NCBI GenBank assembly: GCA_004000035.1
Contig: RJAE01000015.1
Coordinates: 32,243 to 96,242, forward strand
Length of the DNA: 64,000 nt
Direction: 5' to 3'
Source of the DNA: Arthrobacter sulfonylureivorans
GTDB lineage: Bacteria; Actinomycetota; Actinomycetes; Actinomycetales; Micrococcaceae
Each line of letters opens with the position of its first letter. Position 1 is the first letter of the stretch. This document shows, in pieces, positions 17,427-26,856 of the stretch. Under the pieces are notes generated by a model, which saw nothing but the letters and a program-made list of their open reading frames with translations, had not been told where the DNA came from and made no database searches. The translations under genes were made by a program, and so were the position numbers.

Positions 17427-19643
17427 ATGAGCACGCCGCCCAAGCCCGCCGCGCCCGGGCACGACGCCCGGGATACCCGGGATACCCGGCCACCAGCGCC
17501 GGACACCGTTCCACCAGGGGGCGATGTCCCAGCCGAGCCCGAGCAGCGCACCAGAGTCAACAAGACCGTCTTTATCGGCTCAGCCGTCGGCGTGCTGGGC
17601 ATCGCCTTGTGGGCCATCATTGACCGGGAATCGGCGGACGCCGTCATCGGTTCCGCCGTGGCCTGGGTAGGCTCCACCTTCGGCTGGTGGTACTCGCTGA
17701 TTGTGGTCTCGGTCCTGGTCTTCGTCCTCTTCGTGGCCGTCTCCCGGGTGGGCAAGACCCGGCTGGGGCCGGACCACTCACGCCCCACCTTCAACCTCTT
17801 CACCTGGACGGCAATGCTCTTCGCCGCCGGCATCGGAATCGACCTGATGTTCTTCTCGGTCGCGGAGCCGGTAACCCAGTACCTGGCACCGCCCACCGGA
17901 GACGGGTCCACGGTCGAGGCCGCACGCCAAGCGGTGGTCTGGACTCTGTTCCACTACGGCATCCTCGGCTGGGGCCTCTACGCCCTGATGGGCATGGCGC
18001 TGGGCTACTTCGCCTTCCGCCACAACCTGCCGCTCAGCATCCGCTCGGCGCTGTACCCGATCCTCGGCAAGCGGATCCACGGGCCGGTGGGGCACGCCGT
18101 CGATATCGCGGCCATGCTGGGCACCATTTTCGGTATTGCGACCAGCCTCGGCATCGGCGTCGCCCAGCTGAACTTTGGCCTGAGCTTCCAGTTCGGCATC
18201 CCGGAAAACACGGTGGTCCAGATCGCGCTCATCGCCGTCGCGGTGGTGATGGCGACCATCTCGGTGCTCACCGGGATTGAAAAGGGCATCCGCCGGCTGT
18301 CCGAACTCAACGTCATCCTGGCCATTTCCCTGATGGTCTTTGTCCTGATCACCGGGTCCACCCGCTTCCTGCTGGACGGGATCGTGACCAACATCGGCGA
18401 CACGCTCGCCCGCTTCCCGTCGATGGCGCTGGACACCTTCGCCTACGACCGTCCCGACGACTGGCTCAACGGCTGGACGCTGTTCTTCTGGGCCTGGTGG
18501 ATCGCCTGGGCACCCTTCGTGGGCCTGTTCCTGGCGCGCATCTCGCGGGGTCGGACGCTGCGCGAATTCGTGGTCGGCGTGCTGGTGGTGCCGTTCGCGT
18601 TCATCCTGCTGTGGATCTCGATCTTCGGCAACAGCGCCCTCGAGATCGTGATGGGCGGCAACGCCGCCTTCGGCGAGGTGGCCATGAGCCAGCCCGAACG
18701 CGCCTTCTACGGCCTGCTGGAGCAGTACCCGATGGCCCCGCTCAGCGCCGCGATCGCCACCTTCACCGGGCTGCTGTTCTATGTCACCAGCGCCGATTCG
18801 GGCGCCCTGGTGATGAGCAACTTCACCTCCTACCTCAAGGACGCCGACTCCGACGGGCCCAAGTGGCTGCGCGTCTTCTGGTCCGTCGCCACCGGGCTGC
18901 TGACCCTGGCCATGCTGCTGGTGGGCGGTGTGCCCACGTTGCAGAGCGCCACGGTCATCATGGGGCTGCCGTTCTCCGTGGTGCTGGTGTTCATCATGCT
19001 GGGTCTCTACAAGGCACTGCGTCTGGAGACCGCTCTGGCGGACAGCTACCAGGCCGGCCTGCACGCCGTGCTCAACTCCCGCACCAACGTGCCCGCCGGC
19101 GCGGACAGCCGCCGCGGCTGGCGCCAGCGCCTGTCCCGGGCGATGAACTACCCGGGCCGCCGCCAGGCCCAGCGCTTCGTGTCCGAGGTGGCGGTCCCCG
19201 CACTGTCCGACGTGCGCGCCGACCTCGCAAGCCGCGGCATGGAGACCACGATCAAGACCAGTACGGTCGAAGCCTTTGGCATCGATTCCGTGGACTTCTG
19301 CGTAGAACTCGACGGCGAACGCACCTTCAAGTACCAGGTCTTCCCGGTGCAGAACGACGTGCCGTCCTACGCACGTTCCTCCGGCGCCGGCGGGAAGTAC
19401 TACCGGATCGAGGTGTTCTCGCTGGAGGGCAGCCACGGCTACGACCTGATGGGGTACAGCAAGGACGAAGTCATCGCCGACGTGCTGGACCACTACGAGG
19501 TGCACCTGGAGTTCCTGCACCAGCATCGCGCCACCCTGCCGTACACCACGGCCGCCGAAAGCGTCCCGGCCAAGGCGGACTGGGACACCGACTACGACAC
19601 GGTCGACGAACCCGTCGCCGCACTTCCGAAGGAGACACCATGA
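17427..19643 (+). CDS. betT: BCCT-family choline transporter BetT
   Basis: A 738-residue sodium- or proton-coupled betaine/choline/carnitine transporter. A charged Pro-rich N-terminal tail (1-45) precedes 12 hydrophobic segments. The BCCT signature is visible in helix 8 as WAWWIAWAPFVGLFLARISRGR. A hydrophilic C-terminal domain of about 200 residues resembles that of E. coli BetT, where it tunes osmotic response. ATG 17427 is preferred over the more distant in-frame starts because it begins the family-like tail, though its ribosome site is weak. Its TGA overlaps the betB ATG. With betB and codA it forms a choline uptake and oxidation operon. Confidence 0.9.
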   Translation: MSTPPKPAAPGHDARDTRDTRPPAPDTVPPGGDVPAEPEQRTRVNKTVFIGSAVGVLGIALWAIIDRESADAVIGSAVAWVGSTFGWWYSLIVVSVLVFVLFVAVSRVGKTRLGPDHSRPTFNLFTWTAMLFAAGIGIDLMFFSVAEPVTQYLAPPTGDGSTVEAARQAVVWTLFHYGILGWGLYALMGMALGYFAFRHNLPLSIRSALYPILGKRIHGPVGHAVDIAAMLGTIFGIATSLGIGVAQLNFGLSFQFGIPENTVVQIALIAVAVVMATISVLTGIEKGIRRLSELNVILAISLMVFVLITGSTRFLLDGIVTNIGDTLARFPSMALDTFAYDRPDDWLNGWTLFFWAWWIAWAPFVGLFLARISRGRTLREFVVGVLVVPFAFILLWISIFGNSALEIVMGGNAAFGEVAMSQPERAFYGLLEQYPMAPLSAAIATFTGLLFYVTSADSGALVMSNFTSYLKDADSDGPKWLRVFWSVATGLLTLAMLLVGGVPTLQSATVIMGLPFSVVLVFIMLGLYKALRLETALADSYQAGLHAVLNSRTNVPAGADSRRGWRQRLSRAMNYPGRRQAQRFVSEVAVPALSDVRADLASRGMETTIKTSTVEAFGIDSVDFCVELDGERTFKYQVFPVQNDVPSYARSSGAGGKYYRIEVFSLEGSHGYDLMGYSKDEVIADVLDHYEVHLEFLHQHRATLPYTTAAESVPAKADWDTDYDTVDEPVAALPKETP

Positions 19644-21136
19644 CCACCACCGCCTCCACCTTATTCATCAACGGCTCGTGGGAGCCGGCCGCTTCCGGCG
19701 GGGTGCGCGAGATCCGCAACCCGGCCGACGGCGAGCTGGTCGCCACCGTGTCCGAGGCCGGCCGGGACGACGCCGAACGCGCCATCGCCGCCGCCCGCAC
19801 CGCCTTCGACTCCGGCGTCTGGGCCGCCGTTCCGGCACCGGAGCGGGGCGACTTCCTGCTCAAAGTGGCCGCCGGGCTGCGCGAACGCCGCGAGGAGTTT
19901 GCCCGCGCCGAGTCGCTGGACACCGGCAAGCGGATGGTCGAAAGCCGGATGGACATGGACGACATCGCCGCCTGCTTCGATTACTTCGGCAAGCTCGCCG
20001 GGCAGCAGGCCGGCCGCATGGTCGACGCCGGCGACCCCGCCGTCGTGAGCAAAATAGTGCACGAGCCGGTGGGTGTGTGCGGCATGATCACGCCCTGGAA
20101 CTACCCGCTGTTGCAGGCTGCGTGGAAGATCGCGCCCGCACTCGCGGCCGGCTGCACGTTTGTGCTCAAGCCTGCCGAGCTCACCCCCTCCACGGCCATC
20201 CTGACCATGAAGCTGCTCCAGGAGCTGGGCCTGCCTGACGGCGTCGCGAACCTGGTCACCGGCCCCGGCGCGGAAGCGGGCGCACCGCTGTCCGAGCACC
20301 CGGACGTCGACCTCGTCTCCTTCACCGGAGGGCTGGCGACCGGCCGGGTGGTCGCGGCGTCCGCGGCCGGAACCGTGAAAAAGGTGGCCCTGGAACTGGG
20401 CGGCAAGAACCCCAACGTGGTGTTCGCCGACGCCGACTTTGACGCCGCCGTCGACAATGCGCTGAACGGCGCCTTTGTCCACTCGGGCCAGGTCTGCTCC
20501 GCCGGCGCCCGGCTGGTGGTCGAGGAATCGATCGCCGAACGCTTCGTGGACGAGCTGGTCCGCCGGGCGGAAGGCATCCGGCTGGGCGGTCCCTTCGACG
20601 AGAAGGCAGAAACCGGGCCGCTGATCTCGGCGGCGCACCGGGAGAAGGTGGACGCGTACGTCCAGCGGGGCGTGCAGGAGGGCGCGCGGCTGCGCTGCGG
20701 CGGCGCCGCCCCGGAGGGCCCCGGCTACGACGACGGTTTCTACTACCTGCCGACCGTCCTGGACCGCGTCGAACGGGGCATGTCCGTCGTCGTCGACGAA
20801 GCCTTCGGCCCGGTGGTGACGGTGGAAACCTTCCGCACCGAGGACGAGGCGGTGGCCACCGCCAACGATACGGTCTACGGCCTGGCCGGAGCGGTCTGGA
20901 CGCAGGATGCCGGCAAGGCGCAGCGCGTGGCCGGCCGGCTGCGGCACGGCACCGTCTGGATCAACGACTTCCATCCTTACCTCCCGCAGGCCGAATGGGG
21001 CGGCTTCGGCCAGTCCGGCGTCGGCCGCGAGCTCGGCCCGACGGGTCTGGCCGAGTACCAGGAGGCCAAGCACATCTACCAGAACACCAGCCCGCAGGTG
21101 ACCGGCTGGTTCGCTGACCGCGCCAAGGAGAACTGA
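19640..21136 (+). CDS. betB: Betaine aldehyde dehydrogenase
   Basis: A 498-residue NAD(P)-dependent aldehyde dehydrogenase. The active-site residues are Asn154 (TPWNYP), Glu252 (LELGGKNPN) and Cys286 (GQVCSAG), all in normal family positions. The start is fixed by AAGGAG seven bases before ATG 19640, which overlaps the betT stop as ATGA. Between a choline transporter and a choline oxidase, oxidation of betaine aldehyde to glycine betaine is the obvious role. Codon use and GC match the surrounding genes. Confidence 0.9.
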   Translation: MTTTASTLFINGSWEPAASGGVREIRNPADGELVATVSEAGRDDAERAIAAARTAFDSGVWAAVPAPERGDFLLKVAAGLRERREEFARAESLDTGKRMVESRMDMDDIAACFDYFGKLAGQQAGRMVDAGDPAVVSKIVHEPVGVCGMITPWNYPLLQAAWKIAPALAAGCTFVLKPAELTPSTAILTMKLLQELGLPDGVANLVTGPGAEAGAPLSEHPDVDLVSFTGGLATGRVVAASAAGTVKKVALELGGKNPNVVFADADFDAAVDNALNGAFVHSGQVCSAGARLVVEESIAERFVDELVRRAEGIRLGGPFDEKAETGPLISAAHREKVDAYVQRGVQEGARLRCGGAAPEGPGYDDGFYYLPTVLDRVERGMSVVVDEAFGPVVTVETFRTEDEAVATANDTVYGLAGAVWTQDAGKAQRVAGRLRHGTVWINDFHPYLPQAEWGGFGQSGVGRELGPTGLAEYQEAKHIYQNTSPQVTGWFADRAKEN

Positions 21137-22771
21137 ATGCACACCGACAACATCGAGAACCTGACCGACCGGGAGTTTGACTACATCGTGGTCGGCGGCG
21201 GGTCTGCCGGGGCCGCCGTCGCCGCCCGGCTGAGCGAAGACCCCGCAGTGTCCGTGGCGCTGGTGGAGGCCGGCCCGGACGACCGCGGCGTGCCCGAGGT
21301 GCTGCAGCTGGACCGCTGGATGGAGCTGCTCGAATCCGGCTACGACTGGGACTACCCGATTGAGCCGCAGGAAAACGGCAACTCCTTCATGCGCCACTCC
21401 CGCGCCAAGGTGATGGGCGGCTGCTCCAGCCACAACTCCTGCATCGCCTTCTGGGCCCCGCGCGAGGACCTGGACGAATGGGAGTCCAAGCACGGCGCCG
21501 CCGGCTGGAACGCCGAGGCTGCTTACCCGCTGTATCAGCGGCTGGAGACCAACGAAGACGCCGGCCCGGATGCTCCGCACCACGGCGACGCCGGCCCCGT
21601 GCACGTGATGAACGTGCCCCCGGTGGACCCCACCGGCGTCGCACTGCTGGACGCCTGCGAGCAGGTGGGCATTCCGCGCGCCAAGTTCAACGATGGCAGC
21701 ACCGTGGTCAACGGCGCCAACTTCTTCCAGATCAACCGGCGGGCGGACGGCACGCGTTCCTCCAGTTCCGTGTCCTACATCCACCCGATCATCGAGCGGG
21801 AAAACTTCACCTTGCTGACCGGTCTGCGCGCCCGCCGGCTGGTGTTCGACGCGGACAAGCGCTGCACCGGCGTCGAGATCGTGGACAACGCCTTCGGCCG
21901 CACGTACACGCTGTCCGCCCGGCAGGAGGTGGTGCTCTCCACAGGCGCCATCGACTCGCCGAAGCTGCTGATGCTCTCCGGCATCGGCCCCGCCGCCCAC
22001 CTGGCGGAGCACGGCATCGACGTGCTGGTGGACTCCCCCGGCGTCGGCGAACACCTGCAGGATCACCCGGAGGGCGTGGTCCAGTTCGAAGCGAAGCAGC
22101 CGATGGTCACCGAATCCACCCAGTGGTGGGAGATCGGTATCTTCACGCCCACCGAGGATGGCCTGGACCGCCCCGACCTGATGATGCACTACGGCTCCGT
22201 GCCGTTCGACATGAACACGCTCCGGCACGGCTACCCCACCACGGAGAACGGCTTCAGCCTCACGCCGAACGTCACGCACGCCCGCTCCCGCGGCACCGTC
22301 CGGCTGCGCAGCCGCGACTTCCGTGACAAGCCTATGGTCGATCCCCGGTACTTCACCGACCCCGAAGGCCACGACATGCGTGTCATGGTGGCCGGCATCC
22401 GCAAGGCCCGCGAAATCGCCGCCCAGCCGGCCATGGCCGAGTGGGCCGGGCGCGAGCTTTCCCCCGGCATCGAGGCGCAGACCGACGAGGAGCTGCAGGA
22501 CTACATCCGCAAGACGCACAACACCGTCTACCATCCCGTCGGCACCGTCCGGATGGGCCCGCTAGACGATGACATGTCGCCGCTGGACCCCGCGCTGCGG
22601 GTCAAGGGCGTCACCGGCCTGCGCGTTGCGGATGCCTCGGTCATGCCCGAGCACGTGACCGTCAATCCCAACCTCACCGTCATGATGATCGGCGAGCGCT
22701 GCGCCGACCTGATCCGCGGCGGCCGGGCCAGTGAACCAGCGACGGCGGCGGCAGGCTCGGTGCGAGGCTAA
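21137..22771 (+). CDS. codA: Choline oxidase
   Basis: A 544-residue GMC-family flavoenzyme that oxidises choline to betaine aldehyde and onward to glycine betaine, making H2O2. The FAD site is VVGGGSAGAAVA (19-30). It resembles A. globiformis choline oxidase nearly throughout, and the key residues fall at the same numbers: His99 (covalent FAD link) and Ser101 in the CSSHNSC motif, Glu312 (choline-binding carboxylate), Val464, His466 and Asn510. This separates it from membrane-linked BetA-type choline dehydrogenase. It starts directly after the betB stop. A terminator hairpin follows at 22787. Confidence 0.93.
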   Translation: MHTDNIENLTDREFDYIVVGGGSAGAAVAARLSEDPAVSVALVEAGPDDRGVPEVLQLDRWMELLESGYDWDYPIEPQENGNSFMRHSRAKVMGGCSSHNSCIAFWAPREDLDEWESKHGAAGWNAEAAYPLYQRLETNEDAGPDAPHHGDAGPVHVMNVPPVDPTGVALLDACEQVGIPRAKFNDGSTVVNGANFFQINRRADGTRSSSSVSYIHPIIERENFTLLTGLRARRLVFDADKRCTGVEIVDNAFGRTYTLSARQEVVLSTGAIDSPKLLMLSGIGPAAHLAEHGIDVLVDSPGVGEHLQDHPEGVVQFEAKQPMVTESTQWWEIGIFTPTEDGLDRPDLMMHYGSVPFDMNTLRHGYPTTENGFSLTPNVTHARSRGTVRLRSRDFRDKPMVDPRYFTDPEGHDMRVMVAGIRKAREIAAQPAMAEWAGRELSPGIEAQTDEELQDYIRKTHNTVYHPVGTVRMGPLDDDMSPLDPALRVKGVTGLRVADASVMPEHVTVNPNLTVMMIGERCADLIRGGRASEPATAAAGSVRG

Positions 22772-22786
22772 CCGACTGGCGGCCGG

Positions 22787-22822
22787 AAGGCGGGGCGTCG
22801 TCGGATGACGATTCCCCGCCTT
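22787..22822 (+). terminator. Hairpin terminator after codA
   Basis: AAGGCGGGGCGTCGTC pairs with GACGATTCCCCGCCTT (two mismatches or wobbles) around GGAT, followed by TTTCGTGCCT. The T-run is poor, but the stem is strong. The ACGACGGCGGTGC element lies just beyond, at 22843-22855. Confidence 0.6.
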
Positions 22823-23099
22823 TCGTGCCTTCTGCGGGCAGTACGACGGCGGTGCCCGGCACCCCGCGCGAGGGTTGGCTCTTGCCGACCAGACCGGACC
22901 TTCGATGAGGTGAGCCGGCTCCGCAAATCCTGTGCCCGAAACCTCTACCGCAGGGCCCCTGGAGCTTCTACGCTTTCTATACTGCTCCATCTGTGGGGAA
23001 GGAGGGGTGTGGGAACCGCCGGCGTCGGGGTATGCCTGCCCGACGCCCCGCCGGAGGGATTTCACCCGGATCCGTCGGCCGGTTTCCGCGCAACGGATC

Positions 23100-25175
23100 A
23101 TGTGGCCCTTTCGACGCAACAGGCCTGAAGAGGTCGAGTTCGATGAACTGATGGAGACTGCCCGCCACCCGAAGAAGAAGCGCCGGCGCCGGCGCCTCGA
23201 CTTGTGGCTGGTGAGCGTGGCAGTGGCGGCCTTCGCCGCGGGCGCACTCGTGGCTCCGGCGGCGGTAGGGGTCTCCGTCGTCGGAAATTCCGTCCTCGAC
23301 ATGTGGCAAACCCTGCCCACTAATCTGCCGGTGAATCGCCCGTTAGCGCAGCATACGGTCCTATTGGACAAGGACGGCAAGGAATTCGCCCGGTTCTACA
23401 GCGAGAACCGGGTTGATGTTGAGCTGGACCAGGTGTCGGAGGCCTTCAAGAAGACCCTGGTCAGCACAGAGGACGCCCGCTTCTACGAACACGGCGGTGT
23501 GGACCCCCTCGGCATCACCCGGGCCCTGTTCCACAACATCACCAGCAGTGACGTCCAGGGCGCTTCCACCCTCACCCAACAACTGGTCCAGAACATCCTG
23601 ATCAACCATGCACGGAACCAGGAGGAGGATAACGTCGCTGTCGGCGACACCTACAACGCCAAAATCCGGGAAATGAAGTATGCCGTCGCTTTGGAGAAAC
23701 AGCTGCCCAAGGATGAGATTCTGCTGCGCTACATGAACGCCGTCTATTTCGGGAACCGCGCCTATGGGGTGGAGGCAGCGGCCCGCTTCTACTTCAGCAC
23801 GACGGCGGCGAAGCTCGACTATGCGCAATCCGCGCTGTTGGTCGGCCTGCTCAAGGCGCCGACAGCTCTCGACCCGTTCACCCACCCCGACGCCGCCACG
23901 GAGCGGCGCAACACCGTACTGGATGTGCTGGAAAGGCAGGGGGTATTGCCGGCCGACCAAGCGCAGGCGGCTCGCGAGGCCCCACTGGGCGTGAAGCGGG
24001 GCGACGAGCCGTCCGGCTGCGGCGGGTCCAAATATCCGTTCTACTGTGAGGCGGTCCGGGAAGAAATCCTGTCCAACCCGGCCTTCGGCAAGACCGCGAA
24101 AATCCGAGAGCAGCGCTTCAACCTGGGCGGCCTGACCTTGACCACCGCCCTGGACCGGAAGGCCGCGGACGCGGCGCAAAAAGCCGTCGAAAGGGCACTG
24201 GGCAACGGCAACCGGGCGGCCCTGGGCACCGCCGTCGTGCAGCCGGGAACCGGCCATGTGGCCGCCATCGCGCAGAACCGTGTCTGGGGCAAGGGCAAAG
24301 GCAAGACCCAGGTGGTCTACGTCCGCAACGCCTTCCAAGTCGGGTCGGCCATGAAGCCGATTGTGCTCGCCACCGCGCTCACGCAGGGCATTCATACCTC
24401 CACCAAGTTCCGCGCCGACGGCCCCTATCGCTCACGGAAACTGGCAAACCCGAAGGGTGGCTACATCAACTACGACAACGTTGACTACGGAGTCATCAAC
24501 GCGTACCAAGCCATCCGCGCCTCGGTGAATATCTATTTCATCAAACTCGTCGAGCGTGTCGGTGTCATCAACGCGGCCAAAATGGCCAACAAGCTGGGCA
24601 TCACGTCCATCAACCCCGACAAGCTGACCGGCAGGGAAGGATCCCTCGCCCTCGGCGCCTACGAGGTCACGCCGCTGCAAATGGCCAGCGCCTACGCCGC
24701 GTTCATGACCAACGGCACGGTGTGCAAACCGGTCACCGTCATCAAGGCAGTCCAAAACGAGCCGAAGAAGGAGCTGCCCGTTCCGGACCCCGATTGTCAC
24801 CGCGCCATCGAAGCCGCTGTGGCGGACACCGTGGCGGATGTGCTCAAGGAGCCCTTCAACCCGCGAGGAACCCTGGGACCGCGCATCGAACTCCAGGGCA
24901 ACCGGGAGGCCGGGGCCAAGACCGGAACCACCAACGACTTCGCTGCGAACTGGATTGTCGGCGGAACGCCACAGCTCGTGGCCGCCGTTTGGCTTGGTGA
25001 CCCCCGAGGCGGGGCCCAGTACCCCCTGACGAAACTCAAGGCCTACGGCAAGACATACAGAGACCTGACCGGTTCCGAAGTCGCCGCGCCTGTCTGGAAG
25101 GAAACCATGGACGGCGCGCTCAAGGGCGAGAAGAAAATCCAGTTGCCCGAAGCCCGCCGCTCGCTGACCAAATAG
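23100..25175 (+). CDS. Class A penicillin-binding protein (transglycosylase/transpeptidase)
   Basis: A bifunctional peptidoglycan synthase of about 691 residues. A basic cytoplasmic tail (KKKRRRRR near 25-32) precedes one membrane helix (about 36-60). The GT51 glycosyltransferase domain has catalytic Glu124 in STEDARFYEHGG and the GASTLTQQ motif. The transpeptidase domain has S416-x-x-K419 (GSAMKP), S475-V-N477 and K607-T-G-T, so both activities look intact. ATG 23100 is chosen because it gives the standard short tail; the frame opens 56 codons earlier at 22932 with an unlikely Cys-rich leader. The 277 bases upstream (22823-23099) hold no other gene I can support. Confidence 0.9.
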   Translation: MWPFRRNRPEEVEFDELMETARHPKKKRRRRRLDLWLVSVAVAAFAAGALVAPAAVGVSVVGNSVLDMWQTLPTNLPVNRPLAQHTVLLDKDGKEFARFYSENRVDVELDQVSEAFKKTLVSTEDARFYEHGGVDPLGITRALFHNITSSDVQGASTLTQQLVQNILINHARNQEEDNVAVGDTYNAKIREMKYAVALEKQLPKDEILLRYMNAVYFGNRAYGVEAAARFYFSTTAAKLDYAQSALLVGLLKAPTALDPFTHPDAATERRNTVLDVLERQGVLPADQAQAAREAPLGVKRGDEPSGCGGSKYPFYCEAVREEILSNPAFGKTAKIREQRFNLGGLTLTTALDRKAADAAQKAVERALGNGNRAALGTAVVQPGTGHVAAIAQNRVWGKGKGKTQVVYVRNAFQVGSAMKPIVLATALTQGIHTSTKFRADGPYRSRKLANPKGGYINYDNVDYGVINAYQAIRASVNIYFIKLVERVGVINAAKMANKLGITSINPDKLTGREGSLALGAYEVTPLQMASAYAAFMTNGTVCKPVTVIKAVQNEPKKELPVPDPDCHRAIEAAVADTVADVLKEPFNPRGTLGPRIELQGNREAGAKTGTTNDFAANWIVGGTPQLVAAVWLGDPRGGAQYPLTKLKAYGKTYRDLTGSEVAAPVWKETMDGALKGEKKIQLPEARRSLTK

Positions 25176-25215
25176 TCACCGCCCCAAATAGACACCGCCG
25201 TCTGGCGCCCGTCCC

Positions 25216-25255
25216 TCTTTGCCAGCAAGGTTGCGTCTTTGCCAGCAAGGTTGCG
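25216..25255. repeat. 20-base tandem repeat upstream of the GntR gene
   Basis: TCTTTGCCAGCAAGGTTGCG occurs twice back to back (25216-25235 and 25236-25255), identically. Each copy contains the inverted repeat TTGC-CA-GCAA. The spacing of about two helical turns puts both half-site pairs on one face of the DNA, as expected for a tandem operator, about 65 bases before the GntR start at 25319. Confidence 0.7.
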
Positions 25256-25318
25256 CCGTTGCCTGATCCAGCACATAGGGTTGATTGATCACCACTTGAA
25301 CTGGAGGACCGACCACCG

Positions 25319-26056
25319 ATGGCTTCTGGCGAACTCGACTACTCGTCCGGGGTCCCGCTGTACCGGCAGATCAAGGAGATCCTGCGCCGGGAGATCGCGG
25401 ACGGTGCGGCGGATCCGCAGAAGCCTATGACGGAGGCCCAGCTGCTCAGCCGGTTCGAGGTTAGCCGCGCGCCCATCAGGCAAGCGCTCATGGAGCTAAC
25501 CAGTGACGGGTACGTCTACCGCAAACAGGGCAAAGGCACCTTCCCGGCCAGAGGACTCCGGGTGCACCGCCCGGCCGACGTCCAGTCCGGACGTTTTTAT
25601 CAGTTCCTGGTAGACAGCGGGATGCACCCGTCGTCGAAAGTTTCCGTCCCTGAATGGGTGGAACCGCCCGCCGAAGTCGGCCAGTTGCTGGGCACGGACG
25701 AGCACGAGCGGCTCTTGCATTTCACCCGTCTGATTTCGGTCGAGGGCGCGCCGCTGGCCGAGGCGAACGTGTACATCCGCGCGCCGCGCGACTTCAACCC
25801 CACGGTGCAGGAATTGGAAGAGAGCGGCTCGGCCTTCGAACTGCTGGAGCAGGGCTATGGCATCACGCTGGGCCGATCGGAACACGAAGCCTGGGCGACG
25901 GCGGCGACGGCCGACCACGCTGCGACCTTGGGCGTCAATGAGGGAAGTCCGCTGCTGGTCATCGACACGATCTTCCGCACCGCCGGCGGCCGTCCCATCG
26001 GCTGGCGCTCTGCCCTGCATCACGCCGAAAACTTCAAATACCGCTTCACCCAGTAG
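25319..26056 (+). CDS. GntR/HutC-family transcriptional regulator
   Basis: A 245-residue regulator. The winged HTH at about 12-80 is textbook GntR (VPLYRQIKEILRREI, then SRAPIRQALMELTSDGYVYRKQGKGTF). A UTRA ligand-binding domain follows (about 95-240), with the late strand GSPLLVIDTIF and the final GRPIGWRSALHHAE. HutC-type members usually bind a sugar, amino acid or organic-acid effector and repress a nearby operon. It sits upstream of the hydrolase cluster that begins at 26857, its likeliest target, and has its own possible tandem operator at 25216. Confidence 0.9.
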   Translation: MASGELDYSSGVPLYRQIKEILRREIADGAADPQKPMTEAQLLSRFEVSRAPIRQALMELTSDGYVYRKQGKGTFPARGLRVHRPADVQSGRFYQFLVDSGMHPSSKVSVPEWVEPPAEVGQLLGTDEHERLLHFTRLISVEGAPLAEANVYIRAPRDFNPTVQELEESGSAFELLEQGYGITLGRSEHEAWATAATADHAATLGVNEGSPLLVIDTIFRTAGGRPIGWRSALHHAENFKYRFTQ

Positions 26057-26144
26057 CACCCCGGCGGTCTCCCGCTGGGAACTCCATCCTCACGCCTCAC
26101 TCAGCTCAGCAGGCGGAACGGTGAGGTGCGTCGAGTCGACTGAC

Positions 26145-26504
26145 TCAAACCTTGTCTGAAGGCAGTTGTTGTAGCCGCCATGCGATGATCTCGCGGATGA
26201 GCTCAGTCGGGAGCGGGGCATCATGGCGCAACTGTATAAGGTGCTCGGTGGTTCCATATGCGGCCAGCTCTGTCGAGAAATGCGCGATCGCCTCTGGAGT
26301 CGGATAGAACCCGATGTGGCGCTTTGTTCCGGTGAAGAAAAACAACGGCTCGGTGCCGAGCTTGAAGGTCGGCATACGCCAACTGATCGATTCTTCCGCT
26401 TCATCGGGCACGGCCGTCCGGATCAGTTCATACACGGACAGCAGTCGATCCCGCACATCGCCGTCGTACCGGTCGATGTACTCGCTGATCGAACTCGCAG
26501 TCAT
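26145..26504 (-). CDS. DUF1801/YdhG-like small protein
   Basis: A 119-residue protein of the DUF1801 (YdhG/YjhG, frataxin-like fold) family. The conserved stretch AEESISWRMPTFKL and the later FFTGTKRHIGFYPTPEAI are diagnostic, ending in IREIIAWRLQQ. Family proteins have been linked to iron handling, but the role is not established. ATG 26504 has GGGAG seven bases upstream. It is convergent with the GntR gene and divergent from the phosphotriesterase-like operon. Confidence 0.8.
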   Translation of the reverse strand: MTASSISEYIDRYDGDVRDRLLSVYELIRTAVPDEAEESISWRMPTFKLGTEPLFFFTGTKRHIGFYPTPEAIAHFSTELAAYGTTEHLIQLRHDAPLPTELIREIIAWRLQQLPSDKV

Positions 26505-26648
26505 GGTGGTCTCCCTTTTCGCGACGTCAGGCGGGGGCGACGGTCGCATCTTGAGCGATGGTGAACGCCGATCATACGACAGTTGCACCGATAGATCGCC
26601 GCCGTCGAAGATCACCGACGTGCCCAGAACAATCGGTCGGTAATGGCA

Positions 26649-26685
26649 TTGACTTTCACCTGACATCGTGTAAACCTAGTTTACA
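26649..26685 (+). promoter_or_regulatory. Promoter with a 17-base palindromic operator
   Basis: In the 352-base gap upstream of the phosphotriesterase-like genes, TTGACT (26649-26654) stands 16 bases before TAAACC (26671-26676). A perfect inverted repeat TGTAAAC-CTA-GTTTACA (26669-26685) covers the -10 element, so a repressor bound here would block polymerase. The GntR protein at 25319 is the nearest candidate. I see no coding gene in the rest of this gap. Confidence 0.6.
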
Positions 26686-26856
26686 GGTAATCGAGGTCAC
26701 ACTCACAGTCCGTCGGCATCCAGCCGCTCGGCGCTTGCTTCCTTCGTTTACCGACGCCTGCACCGAGTTCGGCGAGGATTTAATCCAGAGGTCGCGGTGC
26801 ATGATCCTTCCCAACGCGTGGCGCCCCGGCGTGACGTAGAACGAAAGGTTGTGCCG

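Noticed and set aside
18497-19639. A plus-strand open frame continuous with the betB gene at its 5' side
   Set aside because: It overlaps betT in another frame, is Arg/Pro-rich without family resemblance, and the strong AAGGAG places the real betB start at 19640.
19661-22534. A 957-codon minus-strand open frame opposite betB and codA
   Set aside because: It is the complement of two well-supported genes in GC-rich DNA; its His/Gly/Val-rich translation is typical of an antisense shadow.
21137-22771. Reading the GMC oxidoreductase as pyridoxine 4-oxidase or 4-pyridoxate dehydrogenase, to complete the B6 pathway
   Set aside because: Its residues match choline oxidase position by position, and it lies in an operon with betT and betB.
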